In this document: piece after piece, positions 9,957 through 21,913 of the stretch
Numbering within the stretch: the stretch's first letter is position 1
How the letters are laid out: each line of letters starts with the position of its first letter
Assembly: GCA_027625915.1 (NCBI GenBank)
Contig: JANTQA010000048.1
Location: 5,022,001 to 5,086,000 of the forward strand
Direction: 5' to 3'
Length of the DNA stretch: 64,000 nucleotides
Origin: Anaeramoeba flamelloides
Lineage: Eukaryota > Metamonada > Anaeramoebidae
Notes under the pieces: generated by a model
The model's input: only the letters and a program-made list of their open reading frames with translations
Databases searched by the model: none
Told to the model about the DNA's origin: nothing
Made by a program: the position numbers and the translations under genes

Positions 9957-12481
9957 TATATAGTGACTCCCATAGATTAAAATAAATTTTAAAGTTTTTT
10001 TTTTTGATAAAAAAAAATTTTTTTTTTAATTGTTGGTTTTAGTATATATAAATAATTTAAAATCTTCTACTCCCCATACAGAAAAAACTACTTAGTTACC
10101 AGCATTTATCCGAATTTTGGTACCTTAAGAGGATTTGAATTTTTGAAAAAAAAAATTTGAAAAGATTTAGAGGTAAATTCAGGTAGCAAACATGTACACT
10201 TTAATTGATCAAATTATATATAAAAAAATTAAAAAAAAAATAAAAAAAAACTATTAATTTAATTGATCTAATCGGGAATCGAACTCCGGCTACACACTTT
10301 TCAAATTTTGAGATATCGGTACTCTACCGCTGAGCTAATGAGTAATTATTGGATATTTTAAAATTATAATATTCTGAAGATAATCGAATTGAATTTTTAA
10401 TTGAGTAATTTTTCTAATTTATTTTTTTTTTGAAAAAAAAAACTAAAAGTTTTTTTCCGATTAAAAATTGTCTTTTTTTTTTTCATTGTAAAAAAATTAA
10501 CAAATTTAAAATTAAATTGAAAACAACCTAAAAAAAAATTTTTTTTTTTGAAAAAAATCATTTTAATTGGAAACTCTAGTAAAAATTTGTTTTTAATTTT
10601 TTCGCATTTTTTTAATATTTTTCTAGTGATTACACTATCAAAAATTTGAAAAAATGAATATTCAGATAAAATAAGATGAGTTCTAATAATTTTTTTTTCA
10701 AAATATTTGTAATGTGAATTTTTTTATGATAAATTAGAAAAAAATGAAAATTTACTAGAGTTTTCCTATTAAAAAAAAAAAATTTTTTTTAAACATTGTT
10801 TTTTCAGTTAAAATAAAAATAAAAATCATTTTTTTGAGATGTTTAAAAAAAACTCTTTTTTTTCAAAGTTACCAATTTTTAGAACTTTAAAAAATATTTA
10901 AAAAAAATTTTTAAATACATTTTTTAAAATTTTCTATTTTGAAAAAAGTCAAAAACACCCATTTTAAATTCTAAATTTTTTCGAAACCTCAAAACCTCAT
11001 AAAGTTTAAATTTAAAAACTTCACAACAATAATAAAAATAAAAAATTTTTGTAAACAATTTTTTGTCTATATCAAATAGATTTTTATATTTCATTTTATT
11101 AACTAATATTCACAGTAACTTATGTATTTTTATAATTAACTTTGATAAAAGTGAAAAAAAAATAATTTTTTTTTTTTAATCTAAAAAAAAAAATTTTCAA
11201 AATTAAAAAATTTATAACTATTGTAGTTTAAAATATATTATAAATATAAAATTTGAGTAAATCAAAAATGGGAAAATCAAAAGAGTAGTAAAAAAATTTT
11301 CAAAAAAAAAATTTTTTTTTTTTAAACCTTAATTTTTTCAATTTTTTTCACCAAAATCACATTTTTAATCAAAAATTACAATAGTAAGATGATCTTTAAA
11401 ATACCAAAAAAATTATTTTTGTGTTAAAATGTACCTTTTTTAAAAATGAAAAATTCAAAATTTCAAAAACAAATTTATTTTTTGAAAAAAAATCGAAAAT
11501 TGAGAATAACTTATTAACTAGAGGATATAAAGAGCTCTAAACTTTAAAAATCAATTTTTCAGATTATTTTGATTTGGGCATTAGTTAATTGTATCCTCAA
11601 AATTCAAAAACAATTTTTTTCTACCAAAAATGCAGAAAATTGTTATAATTATTCTTGGGAATAAGACTTAACAATATATTGAAAATTTTTTATCATTTTT
11701 TGAAAAGTTTTTAAACCACACAACGACTTGTTTCAAACTTTTAAGATTAAAAAAAATTTACTTTAATAGAGAGAAATTACAAATGATAACCCTTTGTCCA
11801 GTTTCTATTAAAATTTCATAGGTTTAATTAACTATACCCGAAATATATTTATTTTCTGATATTTAAATTGAAAGATTAATGATTCAATATAATAACAAAA
11901 CTTAAAAAATTTTCTTTGAATTTCAAGGTTTTTCAACATAAAACAAAAAATATATTGTACCATTTTCAAGAATTAACTTCATTGTTAATAAAAATAAATT
12001 GGCTACTTTTTTTCAGATTATCTTGGAAACATGTGAATTTTGAATTTCAAAAAAGAGAACCAAATTAATAAATTATAAGAAAAAAATGTAAACTCATCTA
12101 TTTCATAAACCAAGACACAAATCCCAAAACAATTTTTTTTTTAAGGAACACAATAAATTTTCAAATTATTTTTAAAAAATACTAATACCTTAATTGATTT
12201 TTTTCACATTTTTAGATTTCATGAATACAAAATTTGTAAATGATATCTAATCTACCCCCTTAAAAGTATCATATTAATTTATAAAATTATATATTTTTTA
12301 AAGAATATATAAAACAATTAATCCATCTATTAATGACCTGTGGGTTCGTTAATTGCTCACAAATCTTAAAGACACAAGTTTGTATTTTTTTGACATAGGT
12401 CTACCTTATTTTGAACATTTCTCTTCCTTATATTTTATCATTTTTTGTACTGTGATTCTTTAAAAATAACGATTTAAGAAT
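9957..12481. other. Extremely AT-rich spacer
   Basis: Dense A and T homopolymer runs, with no open frame of coding character on either strand. It contains the tRNA-like unit at about 10255-10345. Nothing else recognised upstream of the SF1/BBP gene. Confidence 0.55.
10255..10345 (-). ncRNA. tRNA-like pol III unit (pseudo-tRNA or SINE head)
   Basis: On the minus strand TAGCTCAGCGGTAGAGTA matches a tRNA D-arm/A box, and AGTTCGATTCC about 35 nt further on matches a T-arm/B box. Long T runs follow at 10229-10252 and could terminate pol III. The D-stem pairs (GCTC/GAGT). However, the acceptor ends do not pair, no normal anticodon stem forms, and the T-stem needs a bulge. I therefore read it as a degenerate tRNA or tRNA-derived element, not a working tRNA; an intron-containing or unusual tRNA is the alternative. 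Confidence 0.45.
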
Positions 12482-14440
12482 ATGCAAACAAGCGGATGGA
12501 AAGCAAGAAAAAAGCTTGTACAGGTACCTATATTTTTACAAAACAATTTAGAAGACTCGAACCTTGAAGCGATTTTGCTTCGTATTAGGCTAGAAGAGAT
12601 CTGCTCGCTATTAGATGAGAAGAACTTTCCAAGTTCGGATATTCTTTATCCTGATTTAAAAGGCGAGACGGGGATTAAGGACGGTTTGTTAGTTTCAACA
12701 AAGAAAGAGAGAGCAACCCAAAAATTACGAGAAGAAAAAAGGCGGTTAAAAAAGCGGTGTTCTCAATTGTCAAGCCTGTTTCAATTGCCAGATGAAGAGA
12801 TTCCCGCACCACAATTCTTTCAAAAAAGGGTAGTAATTTCTTCAATGAACCTTGTTGGTGTCTTGCTAGGCCCTAAAGGATCCACAATTGAAAAAATTAA
12901 AAGGGAAACAAATACAAAGATCATCATTCAAGGCAAAGGAATGGTTGCCAAATCAAAAAATCCAAATAAGGCAACAGTTACAAGCACAAACAGCAATAGC
13001 GAAAGCGATGAGATTCGCCAAGAGCCTCTGCACGCATTGATCATAGGAACAGAACAAGAACAAGTCGACCAGGCTGAGAAGATAGTTCGCAAGATCACAA
13101 CAGCTATCCCTGATGAATTTAACGAATTAAAACGAAACCAATTGCGTGAGCTTGCAATGATTAAAGGGGGCGAAACGGTTTCAGGCAACTCTTCGTATGA
13201 CGTCATTTCACTGGCAGGGAAACGCTCAGAAACTGCCAAGCCAATAACTTCCTCTTATGATTCGAGAAATCAAGCTCGGCAAGAATTACAAAACCAAAAG
13301 ATTGAATTCGAAAAGAAAAAATTACAACTACAACAACAAATGAAATTTGGTAATAAAACAATGGAGTCAGACTATATCCATTTAATGAAGCAAATTAATC
13401 AAGGGATAATTCAAAATAATTCAGATCTTTCTGAGTCATCTTCTTTAGAAACAAATCAAAACCAAAACCAAAACCAAAACCCAAATCAAAATCAAAATCA
13501 AAATGAAATTCAAAGCCAAAACCCAAATCAAAATGGAATTCAAAACCAGATCCAAAGACAAATTCAACAACAAATACAGAAAAATCAACTTCAAAAAAAT
13601 ACTCCTTATAATCAAAGCAATCAAAATAATCAAAGTAATCAAAATGTCCATTATCAAAATCATCAAAATAATTTAAACAATGAGAACATTAATTCAATTT
13701 CTCAAAACCAATCATCTTCTTCATTTCTAAATACGAATTTTAATGGTTTAATGATGAAAAGAAGAAGATTATTTCATTCACAAAACAATCAAGCAAATAA
13801 TAATTCCCAAAACTCTACAAAGGGTTTCCCAAATGTTCAACCTTCCTCATCTTCATCTTCAACTACATCTTCAAATGAAAAAATAATTCCAAAAAATAAT
13901 ATGAATCAGCGCCAATATATTTCAAATAACCAAAATATTTGGAAACAGCAGCAACAGCAGCAACGGACACATCAATACAATCACAACAGCCAACCCATGC
14001 TACAACAACAACAAATAAGACAAAAAATACAACAACAAATCTTTCAACAACAGCAAAAAAAGAATCAACAACAACAACAACAATCATTTATTTATCAAAA
14101 ACAATTTCAAACTGGTCAACAGCCAGAATCTCGTTTCCAGCAACAACAGAAACTTCAACAGCAATTTTTTATTCAACAACAGCAACAACAGCAACAGAAA
14201 CAAGAAATGAAACCAACTCAAATTCCATTACAATCTTCTTTTAATAATAACAAATCAAATTTTGGAAATCAATACCCTAACAGAAATTTACTTCAAAATA
14301 ACAATTTTGATCGAAATAAAATCAATTATGGAGGAAACAATAATAATCCAAATAATCAAAATTTAGGAATATATGGCAAAATTCGTTCAACACTATATTT
14401 GCCCGAAAAACCACCAGGAACAGATGGTGCTCTAATTTAA
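12482..14440 (+). CDS. Splicing factor 1 / branchpoint-binding protein (SF1/BBP)
   Basis: Predicted 652-residue pre-mRNA branchpoint-binding protein of the early spliceosome. Residues about 28-105 resemble the SF1 helix-hairpin (LLRIRLEEI followed by a charged helix). Residues about 115-205 are a KH domain with the GxxG loop GPKG at 130-133 and the conserved QGKG and EPLHALI segments. NELKRNQLRELA (213-225) matches the QUA2 helix that completes the branchpoint RNA groove in SF1/STAR proteins. A Trp-containing basic N-terminus (GWKARKK) could be a U2AF ligand motif. From about residue 265 the protein is Gln/Asn-rich with long QN and poly-Q tracts. No CCHC zinc knuckle is visible, although most SF1/BBP proteins have one or two. 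Single exon, ATG start, TAA stop. Introns elsewhere in the window imply an active spliceosome. Confidence 0.9.
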   Translation: MQTSGWKARKKLVQVPIFLQNNLEDSNLEAILLRIRLEEICSLLDEKNFPSSDILYPDLKGETGIKDGLLVSTKKERATQKLREEKRRLKKRCSQLSSLFQLPDEEIPAPQFFQKRVVISSMNLVGVLLGPKGSTIEKIKRETNTKIIIQGKGMVAKSKNPNKATVTSTNSNSESDEIRQEPLHALIIGTEQEQVDQAEKIVRKITTAIPDEFNELKRNQLRELAMIKGGETVSGNSSYDVISLAGKRSETAKPITSSYDSRNQARQELQNQKIEFEKKKLQLQQQMKFGNKTMESDYIHLMKQINQGIIQNNSDLSESSSLETNQNQNQNQNPNQNQNQNEIQSQNPNQNGIQNQIQRQIQQQIQKNQLQKNTPYNQSNQNNQSNQNVHYQNHQNNLNNENINSISQNQSSSSFLNTNFNGLMMKRRRLFHSQNNQANNNSQNSTKGFPNVQPSSSSSSTTSSNEKIIPKNNMNQRQYISNNQNIWKQQQQQQRTHQYNHNSQPMLQQQQIRQKIQQQIFQQQQKKNQQQQQQSFIYQKQFQTGQQPESRFQQQQKLQQQFFIQQQQQQQQKQEMKPTQIPLQSSFNNNKSNFGNQYPNRNLLQNNNFDRNKINYGGNNNNPNNQNLGIYGKIRSTLYLPEKPPGTDGALI

Positions 14441-14630
14441 TTTTTTTTTATTGTTAAATCTAATAATTTTTATGAAATATTTTTAAATAATTTTTTAAAA
14501 AATTAAATTTACACATCCTCACAAATAATAAAGAATATATATATAGATAAGTTATTTCCGAAAAAGAAGGGGCAAAAAAATATTTTAAAATATTTTTATT
14601 AAAATCAATTCTAAAATAACTATTTCAATA

Positions 14631-15852
14631 GAGGTTTTGATGATAACATGCTTAATTCACGATAAAGTTACAAAAATCGCGATAATTTCCATCAAATCGC
14701 GATATTATCAGAAAATCGCGATATTCAATAAAATCGCCATAATTATTATAAAATCGTGATAAATGTCAAAATATCGCGATTAAAAAGTAATCGCGATATA
14801 ATAGCCAATGGGTTTTTGGGCTAATTGAGAAATATTTTGGCAAAAAAATTTTTTTTGATCAAAAAATAGATTAGGTGAAAAAAAGTCATTCTTTGAAAAA
14901 ACAACAAAAAAGATACTTGATTCAATCAAGGATCAGATCAAAGAGTTTTATTGTGTTTTCATTTGGTTTGGTTAATAAACCTATCGATCATTTTAGATCA
15001 ACAACAATAAGAATTAAAGAGGAATAAATATTTTTTCAGTTAATCGTGGTGTTGGAAATTGCCTTGAATAATTAGACCTTCCAAAACAACCAACCCTTTA
15101 TCTGTTCTTTAAAGAATGTGTTCTTGGGTTAAAACATTTTCAATATTCTCAGAAAGCTAAAAGGGGGGTTGGATAAGTCTTCAAAAGCTTTCACAACATC
15201 CTAGCCAGATGATCACCAATTATTAAGATTTTTTATACAATTATTGTATTGTTCTTTTTCTTCTTTGAGCATCTTTGTATTGGACAGAAAACACAATTAG
15301 ATCTTAGAGGTTTTTGTTTGATCGATCACCAATAAGAAGGAAAATTACTCTTTATTCTTTTTTGCTATTTAAAATTGTGAAGGTAACAACTCCATTTTAA
15401 GAAAACACATCTATTTTATATTCAAGTGTATTTCAGAAATGAGTAATTATTAGTTTGATCATAAAATTCGTTTGAGATTTTATATTTTGTAAAAAAAAAA
15501 AAATGAAAAAAATAAAATTTTCTGTTTCCACAACAAACCAAACTCATTCCCTTTATGAAAGTTTTCTGCCTTTCAAAACTTTCAAAAACTTGAAGACTAT
15601 TCACAACCCTTACAAACATTTTCAAACATTTATTAAAGGGGGAAGTGTTGTCAGAGTCTCAAGGCTTTGTAAAAGTCAAGAGATTTTTTTAAAGGTAATT
15701 TCAAAAAAATAATTTTTCTTTTTTTCGCGATAATGTTGAATATCGCGATTTTATGATTTTTTCGCAATAAATTTGGACTAATGGCGATTTTTTTAAAACT
15801 ATCGCGATTTTATTGTTAATATCATGATAATATATATTATCATCAAAACCTC
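14631..15852. mobile_element. 1.2-kb TIR element with ATCGCGAT subterminal motifs, copy 1
   Basis: Ends GAGGTTTTGATGATAA and TTATCATCAAAACCTC form terminal inverted repeats, flanked by TA (14629-14630 and 15853-15854). Inside each end lie arrays of the palindrome ATCGCGAT and close variants (about 14670-14805 and 15720-15815), striking in such AT-rich DNA. The interior shares blocks with 49.8-51.05 kb in the opposite orientation. No intact transposase; short open frames near 15.5 kb are not convincing. Probably a non-autonomous DNA element whose octamers may be protein-binding sites (inference). Confidence 0.75.
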
Positions 15853-15854
15853 TA

Positions 15855-18200
15855 ATATACAAAATTTTTAACAATCATTTAATGATTCTGAAAAATAATT
15901 CAATTTGTTTGTTCTTATGACATTATTTTAATAAAAGATAATAAATTTCCAGATCTCGAATATTATATATGTTATTTTTCTCAAGAAAAAAATATTAGAA
16001 AAAATATAAAAAATGATGCTATATTTTTCAGATCTACATCACTTGATATATTTGATATTTTTTCGGGGTAGAAAAGGGTTTTTATAATTTTCTTTTTGAT
16101 TCTCATAAAAATTTTGGAATAAACTTGTTTAATCTTGATAAATTATTAAATATAATTGAAAACTTATAATATATATTTTATTGTTTAAATAAATAGTTTG
16201 GGGTTCTTAGTATATTGCCAATTTTTTGTTTAATACTATAATAACCCCATTTTCTCCAAAAAATTTGTTCGGTTTTTTGATTTCCTTTTCTAAAGTTAAA
16301 CAAAATCATATAAAAGATTGTTTTTCTTACGGTAATTTCATTTGAAAAAAATTAAATAATGACATACTAACAAGCAAATTCAATGAATAGATAGAATCGA
16401 GAAATTATGAAGAGCAATTTTAAATCTTTGTAAAATATTTTGAAGTGGGGTAAAATAAGTACTTGATTGTATATGTTATTATAAAAAGTCAAAATAAAAA
16501 GGTTTAATATGTCATTTTCAATTAGTTAACCTTAAAATACAAAATCATTTTATAAATATTTTTTTAAAACTATCGTTCTCAATATGTAAAATTGTAATAA
16601 TTTATAATTAAGAAAATAATCAAAATTGGAGATTTTTACTAATTTATATATTATTTTTTTTATCAGTTTATATTTGATTATTAAAGACTAATAATTGTGA
16701 GTTCAATAAAATTTAATAATTGATAATAGATTAAAACACAATTTACAGTTTTTTAAGGAAGTGGGTACATTATACTTATTTTGATTACCTCTTTTTATGG
16801 CAAACTGCATTCTTCAAATCATTCCGTTAACCAAATACATTGATAATTTAATGAATAATTGAGTAGAATATATTCATAGTATAATATATTTTTATAGAAG
16901 TCCAATAATGAAAATCAAAATAATTATTTAAATTGATCTTGGGAAAAATAATAGAAAATCATTTATTTTTTGATCTTAAGTGACGGTGGTAGGTAAAATT
17001 ACTTCTTCTAGACTCAATTTTATTTTTCTTTTTTCAGATAAATGTTATATTTGTAGAAAATTTTTGTTTAAAAAAATTATTTTTTAACATTTAAGGTACT
17101 ATATTAATTGTATTTTAATTACATTTTTAATATATTTCAATAATTATGATTTAGTTCAAGAAAAAAAAAACTTTTGTGATTCTCCAGAAATAAAGATTTA
17201 TTGGACAAATTGAATTGATTTAATAATTATTTTTATCAATTAAATTGAGAACTAAAAATATTTCTGATTAATGATTTCTTATTTTTTTCTAAAATTTTCT
17301 TTTATCTCTATTGAATATTTTGGAATTATTTTTCGATTCCGTGGATTCAATTGCTTTATTTTATTTTTTGAAATAGTATTCTTTGTTTTGGTTTAGTTTG
17401 TTAAAAATTATTTTTGAAACTAGAATTTTGAAAGTTAATTTTTAAAAAAATGTTTTGTAAAATAATAATAAATAGTAATGGGGCCAAAAGATCAAGGTTA
17501 TAAATTGTTTGGATAAATCCAAATTAAGAAGATAAATAATCAAAAAATTATCAAAAATATCATTTGGTCGAATTTTTTTTCCCATTCATTGATTTAAATA
17601 AATTTATTGGTAAAGGTATCTTTCTTTGAATTTCTAAAAAAAAACATATTTGTTTAAAAAATACACCTTTTCAGGTCTTAATTTTTTTTTTTCAAATTAT
17701 TATTTCATGAATTTCAAGTATTTACCAGAAACCATTTATTGATTAATAAAAACAATTTAATAAAACCAAAAATTAAATCATAAAAAAATATTCAAAATAT
17801 TGAAAATTTAAAGATAAAAACCTTGTGTAATTCAGGTTTGATTCCTTTCACAAATAGAAAAATAAATAATAGCTTAATTTCGAAGTTTCAATATCTTAAA
17901 ATATTCAAAATAATCTTTTATCTGTAAGGTAGTTACCTAATTAAAACTTACCAAAAATGGTAAAATGTACTTACTTCCTTAAATCCGACAAATGAAAAAA
18001 AATAAAAGTAAATTCCGAAAAATTTTCATTAATAAATCATTATTCTCATTCTCTCGAATATCCAGAAAAAAACATATTATAAAGAAGAAAGATTATTTTT
18101 TTATTTTTATTAAGAAAAGCTATCAAATGGGTTATAATCTTGACTACATTACATCTATGTTAAAAAAACTCTAAAAAGAAGTTGAAAGTTCTCGTAACTG
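15855..18200. other. Intergenic, no gene seen
   Basis: AT-rich spacer. A 60-codon plus-strand open stretch at 17992-18174 is Lys-rich and could be a tiny remnant of a retroelement, but carries no diagnostic motif. Confidence 0.5.
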
Positions 18201-18475
18201 TATTAGAGTTCCGTAGAGTACTGTCAAGTGCCTAGGTTTTTTAGAATTCAAAAGAATTAAGTAAAATCTTTGATTTAACTCAATTCTTTTATATTATGGA
18301 AAACCTAAAGGCAATTTTTTTAATTTCAAAAAAATAAAGAAAAATTCTTAATTTTAAAGAATAAATAAAAAACTTATAAAAGATTATTAATACTTTTTTT
18401 AATTTGTGAATAAACCAAAAATTTTAAAAAAAATTCCCTTTAATTTCTAAAATTAAAAAAAACTAAGTGCGTTAA
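18201..18475. repeat. Composite palindromic repeat, copy 1
   Basis: Begins with GTCAAGTGCCTAGGTTTT, followed by a hairpin of AGAATTCAAAAGAATT and AACTCAATTCTTTTA, then a second palindromic part. Related to 23553-23760 and 56368-56740. No coding. Confidence 0.55.
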
Positions 18476-18535
18476 TCCAAAATTCAAAAGTCTAAAGAAA
18501 AATCTTTGATTTATGTCAATTTTTTCACAGTATTT

Positions 18536-18923
18536 CCAAGTCTACCCTAAAATTTTAAACAAAACAAAATTAATTTTTCTATTCTTATTTTCCATTTTCA
18601 AAAAATTTGGTAATAAGAGTTATTATTCAAAAAAAAAAGATTTGAAGATTCTTGAATCACTTTAAAATATTGTTCAAAAAAGGTAAATTTTTAAAAGATC
18701 AGTAAATATCGATATTTTTTTTGAGCTTTTTTGGAACGATATTTTTTAAGTTTCATGGGATCTTGATTTTTTTTTTTTTTGGATTTTCCAAAATTTGAAT
18801 AATAGTTCAGTCCATTAATTTTTTTTTTTGAATAATAACTCTTATTACCAAATTTTTTAGAAAATGGAAAATAAGAATAGAAAACTTAATTGTGTTTTAT
18901 TAAAAATTTTATGGTAGCCTTGG
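18536..18923. repeat. Long inverted repeat, ~105-bp arms
   Basis: The left arm 18536-18640 (CCAAGTCTACC, then CTATTCTTATTTTCCATTTT, then GGTAATAAGAGTTATTATTC) returns in reverse complement at 18815-18923. A loop of about 175 bp separates them. The arms have a few mismatches. Non-coding; probably a MITE or fold-back element. Confidence 0.75.
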
Positions 18924-19327
18924 AATGGGCGTAAATTAAAAAAAAAAACTAACTGCAAAAAGGAGGTAATTTTATTGAATCACTTCGATTCATTAGTAAT
19001 AAAAATAATTAAAAAAAAAGAAGAAATTAAAAAAAACTAACAATTTAACAATTTTATTTGTTTTTTCCTTATTTTTAGTAAACTTTCAAAAATAAATAAT
19101 AAAAAATAAATAATTTTTCAAGGTAAAATTATTAAGGAATAATTATTAGAGCAAATCCCACTAAATTAGTCAAATTAGTATCTTTTAAAATGCCAAGTTT
19201 AAATATAAACGAATATTGTAATAATGATAGTAATAATAATAATCATAATAATAATTATATAAAAATAATAAAATTAGAAAGCGAAAAAAAAAATAAAAAT
19301 AATAAAATAATAATGATTTATTTTTGA

Positions 19328-21913
19328 TTATTTCATTTTTTTTTTTTTTTTTTTTTTAACTTCAATGTTGATGTGGCAAGTAAAATCAAATTGATTTAAC
19401 TCTTCTAAAACTATTACTGAAGATGCCAATAATTTAGTCAAATTTAAAATTTGCTCTCTTTCATAAAAGGATGTTAAAACGGAAGCAGAATTCTTGATTA
19501 ACTTTATCCAAGTAGGCAGCAATTTCTCATTTAAGGCCCACCTCATCCAAGCTCTGCAAAAGATATCCTGATCATTTGTTTTAATAAATGGCTCATATTG
19601 GTTAATGAATTTCACGGCGTGTACAAAATTATCAGTGTTTTTGATTTGAGAAAAACTTTTTTCTCGAATGCACGAATCTATAACATTCCAAATGTGTCTG
19701 TTTCTTGATGATTTTTTTTTTTTTTTTAAACCGATTTGGAACATTCCGTTGATAGCTTGCCATAGATTGCTTTGAATTAAAGCGTGTAGTTGTTGATTTG
19801 AGCTTTCATAACCACCTTTATTCCCTTTCCCTGTTTTTTCAAAATATTGTTTTATTTCTTGAATAGTATTAATTAATTGAACAAAGGGTTCTTTCCCAAT
19901 TTCAATTTGTTCCATTTGTTTCATTTGAATCTTTGTATATTTTATTTCATTTTCTTTTTGTTCGGAATTTCTATTATCTTGATTTTCTTTTTCCTTTTCT
20001 TTTTTCTTTTGTTTATCTTTTTTTTTCTTATTTTTTTCTTGGAAATTTTCTTTTCCTTCCCCTTTTTCTTTTTGTTTCTTTTTCTCTTTGTTATTCTTAA
20101 TTAGTTTTTTTAAATTTTTATTTTTATTTTTTAATTTTTTATTTTTTTTTTCAATATCATTGAATTGATTATTTGCTTTAGTTAATGTGGATTCCAATTG
20201 AAATTTTTGTTCTTGTAATTCTTTTTTTTCAATAGATAGCTTTTCAATTAAATCTAATAATTGTTTTTCTTTTTCATTTTGATCAACATTTGTTTTGTTT
20301 GGTACATCACCAATAATTTTGGATGATCTTTGAATTTTTTCTTCACTTATTTCCTTTTCTGATCTATTTTTGGAATGGCTGCCTTTATTTACATTATTTT
20401 GTTTTATTTTTAATTTTTCAATTTTGTTGTTTAATTCAATAATGTTTTCCAAAAAATTCTTTTTTTCTTCTTTTAATTGTAAATTTTCTTTTTTGTATTC
20501 ATCAATTTGACTTTGTAATTTTTGTTTTTCACCATTTTCTTGGATTAATAATTCTTTTTCAAATTCCCCATTGCTAATTTCAATTTTTTTTTGATTTTTT
20601 TGCTTGTTCTTGTATTTATTTTTTTTTGTTGTTTCATTTTGATTTCTTAATTCTTTGATTTCTTGATTTTTTAGATTTAATTCATTCATTAGTTGATCCA
20701 TTTTAGCCTTCAAATTTTTGGTTTTCTTGTGTGCTTCAAATAAACCTGTCTCAAAATTGCTTACATTTTTTAAAAATTCATTTCTTAATTCAGGATCGTA
20801 TAATTTTATTGAATTATACATTTCCCTTTCCTTTTCGTTCTCAATATTCTCAAATTTTTTGAGCCAAAACAGCACCAAGTCGTGAGGTATTACAATTTGT
20901 CTTTGAGTTGCTCTTTTCATAATTAAGATACAGGTGCTTAGACTAGTTAGTTTTTTGAATTCTTCTTGAAAATCTGGAATCCTAAGGAACTCTTCGTCGG
21001 TAATGTAATTGGATTTTAATATTTTGTCAATGCCTTGCTGACTGTGAATCGAAACAAAAAATAAAAAGAGTCCTTTGCTTTCGATGTTTAAAAAGATTGA
21101 AGAATTCTTTGTATTGATCCTATTTAAAATCGATGTTGGCTTCAAATCTAAATCCTTAATAAGGCCTAGGTTTTCCTTTATTTGCTTCCTCAATTTTAGG
21201 ATTGCTTTGATTAGCTTATACCAAATCTTTACAGTAACTGTGTTTTCTGCTTTTAAATAGTAGACACGGTTTGGTGTTAATAATTCAAATCTCTTTTTGT
21301 CACATGTTAAAGTTACAACTTTGATTTGATCCATGGCAATTTTCGAAATTGGTTCTGAATTTTCATCCCTATGATAAGTTAGACAGTTGTCGTTCAAGAC
21401 AAACCATCTTTTTTTTTTTTTCTTTCTTTGTTGACCTTTTTTATACAAAAAGCCGCTATATCGGATAAACGTTTCATTTTCTTTTGGGAAATAATGGCGC
21501 TTCGAGATCGGGATATGTGCTATTAGAGAAATTATTTGTTGTTTGTTTATTTTTAATTTTGACAAAATCAAAAAAAGATAATTGCAAATTTGAATGAAGA
21601 AAAAGAAGAAAGTTAATCTTTTGTTAATTTTTATTTTCTCGTTTCAATTAAGAAAAAACTGTTTGATTCCTTTGTCCTAATTGCTGATCAAAACATAAAG
21701 AGATAGAGATTATTAATGTTATTTACCAACTCGCCAAGAAAGATACCAGTATTCAATCGCAATTAAATTTTTGTTTGAACCAAAAACAACAGAACTTCCG
21801 TGGTGCTCATATCCAGATTTATTCGAATATTGATAAAATCTTTTGTTTTTTGTGAGAGGATCAATCTCTGATTTCAACTTTAAATTTTCAGAATCATTAA
21901 TTACCCGATTCAT
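19328..21913 (-). CDS. PH - coiled-coil - RUN domain protein (two exons)
   Basis: Spliced model: exon 1 21913-21727, intron 21726-21520 (GTAAAT...CTAATAG), exon 2 21519-19328; phases agree and give 792 residues. A PH domain at about 80-175 (SGFLYKKG, RWFVL, YYLKAE, final Trp helix) should bind phosphoinositides or protein. A long Lys/Glu-rich coiled coil covers about 300-600. The C-terminal 150 residues are a RUN domain, with the hallmark RAWMRWALNEKLL and a closing LEELNQFDF. RUN domains bind small GTPases of the Rab/Rap group or motors, so a membrane-traffic or cytoskeletal effector role is inferred. Without the exon 1 join the open frame has no ATG at its start, which supports the intron. 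A weak region between PH and coiled coil (about 190-290) is unassigned. TAA stop. Confidence 0.85.

Noticed and set aside
13445-13666. Minus-strand hydrophobic open frames across the SF1/BBP Q/N tail
   Set aside because: They are mirror images of CAA/AAT repeat codons in the real gene.
15422-15712. Short open frames on both strands inside the 1.2-kb TIR element
   Set aside because: Not kept open in the second copy of the element and no motif, so not called as genes.
17992-18174. 60-codon Lys-rich plus-strand frame, possible LINE fragment
   Set aside because: No RT, endonuclease or zinc motif; similarity to retroelement helices is only an impression.
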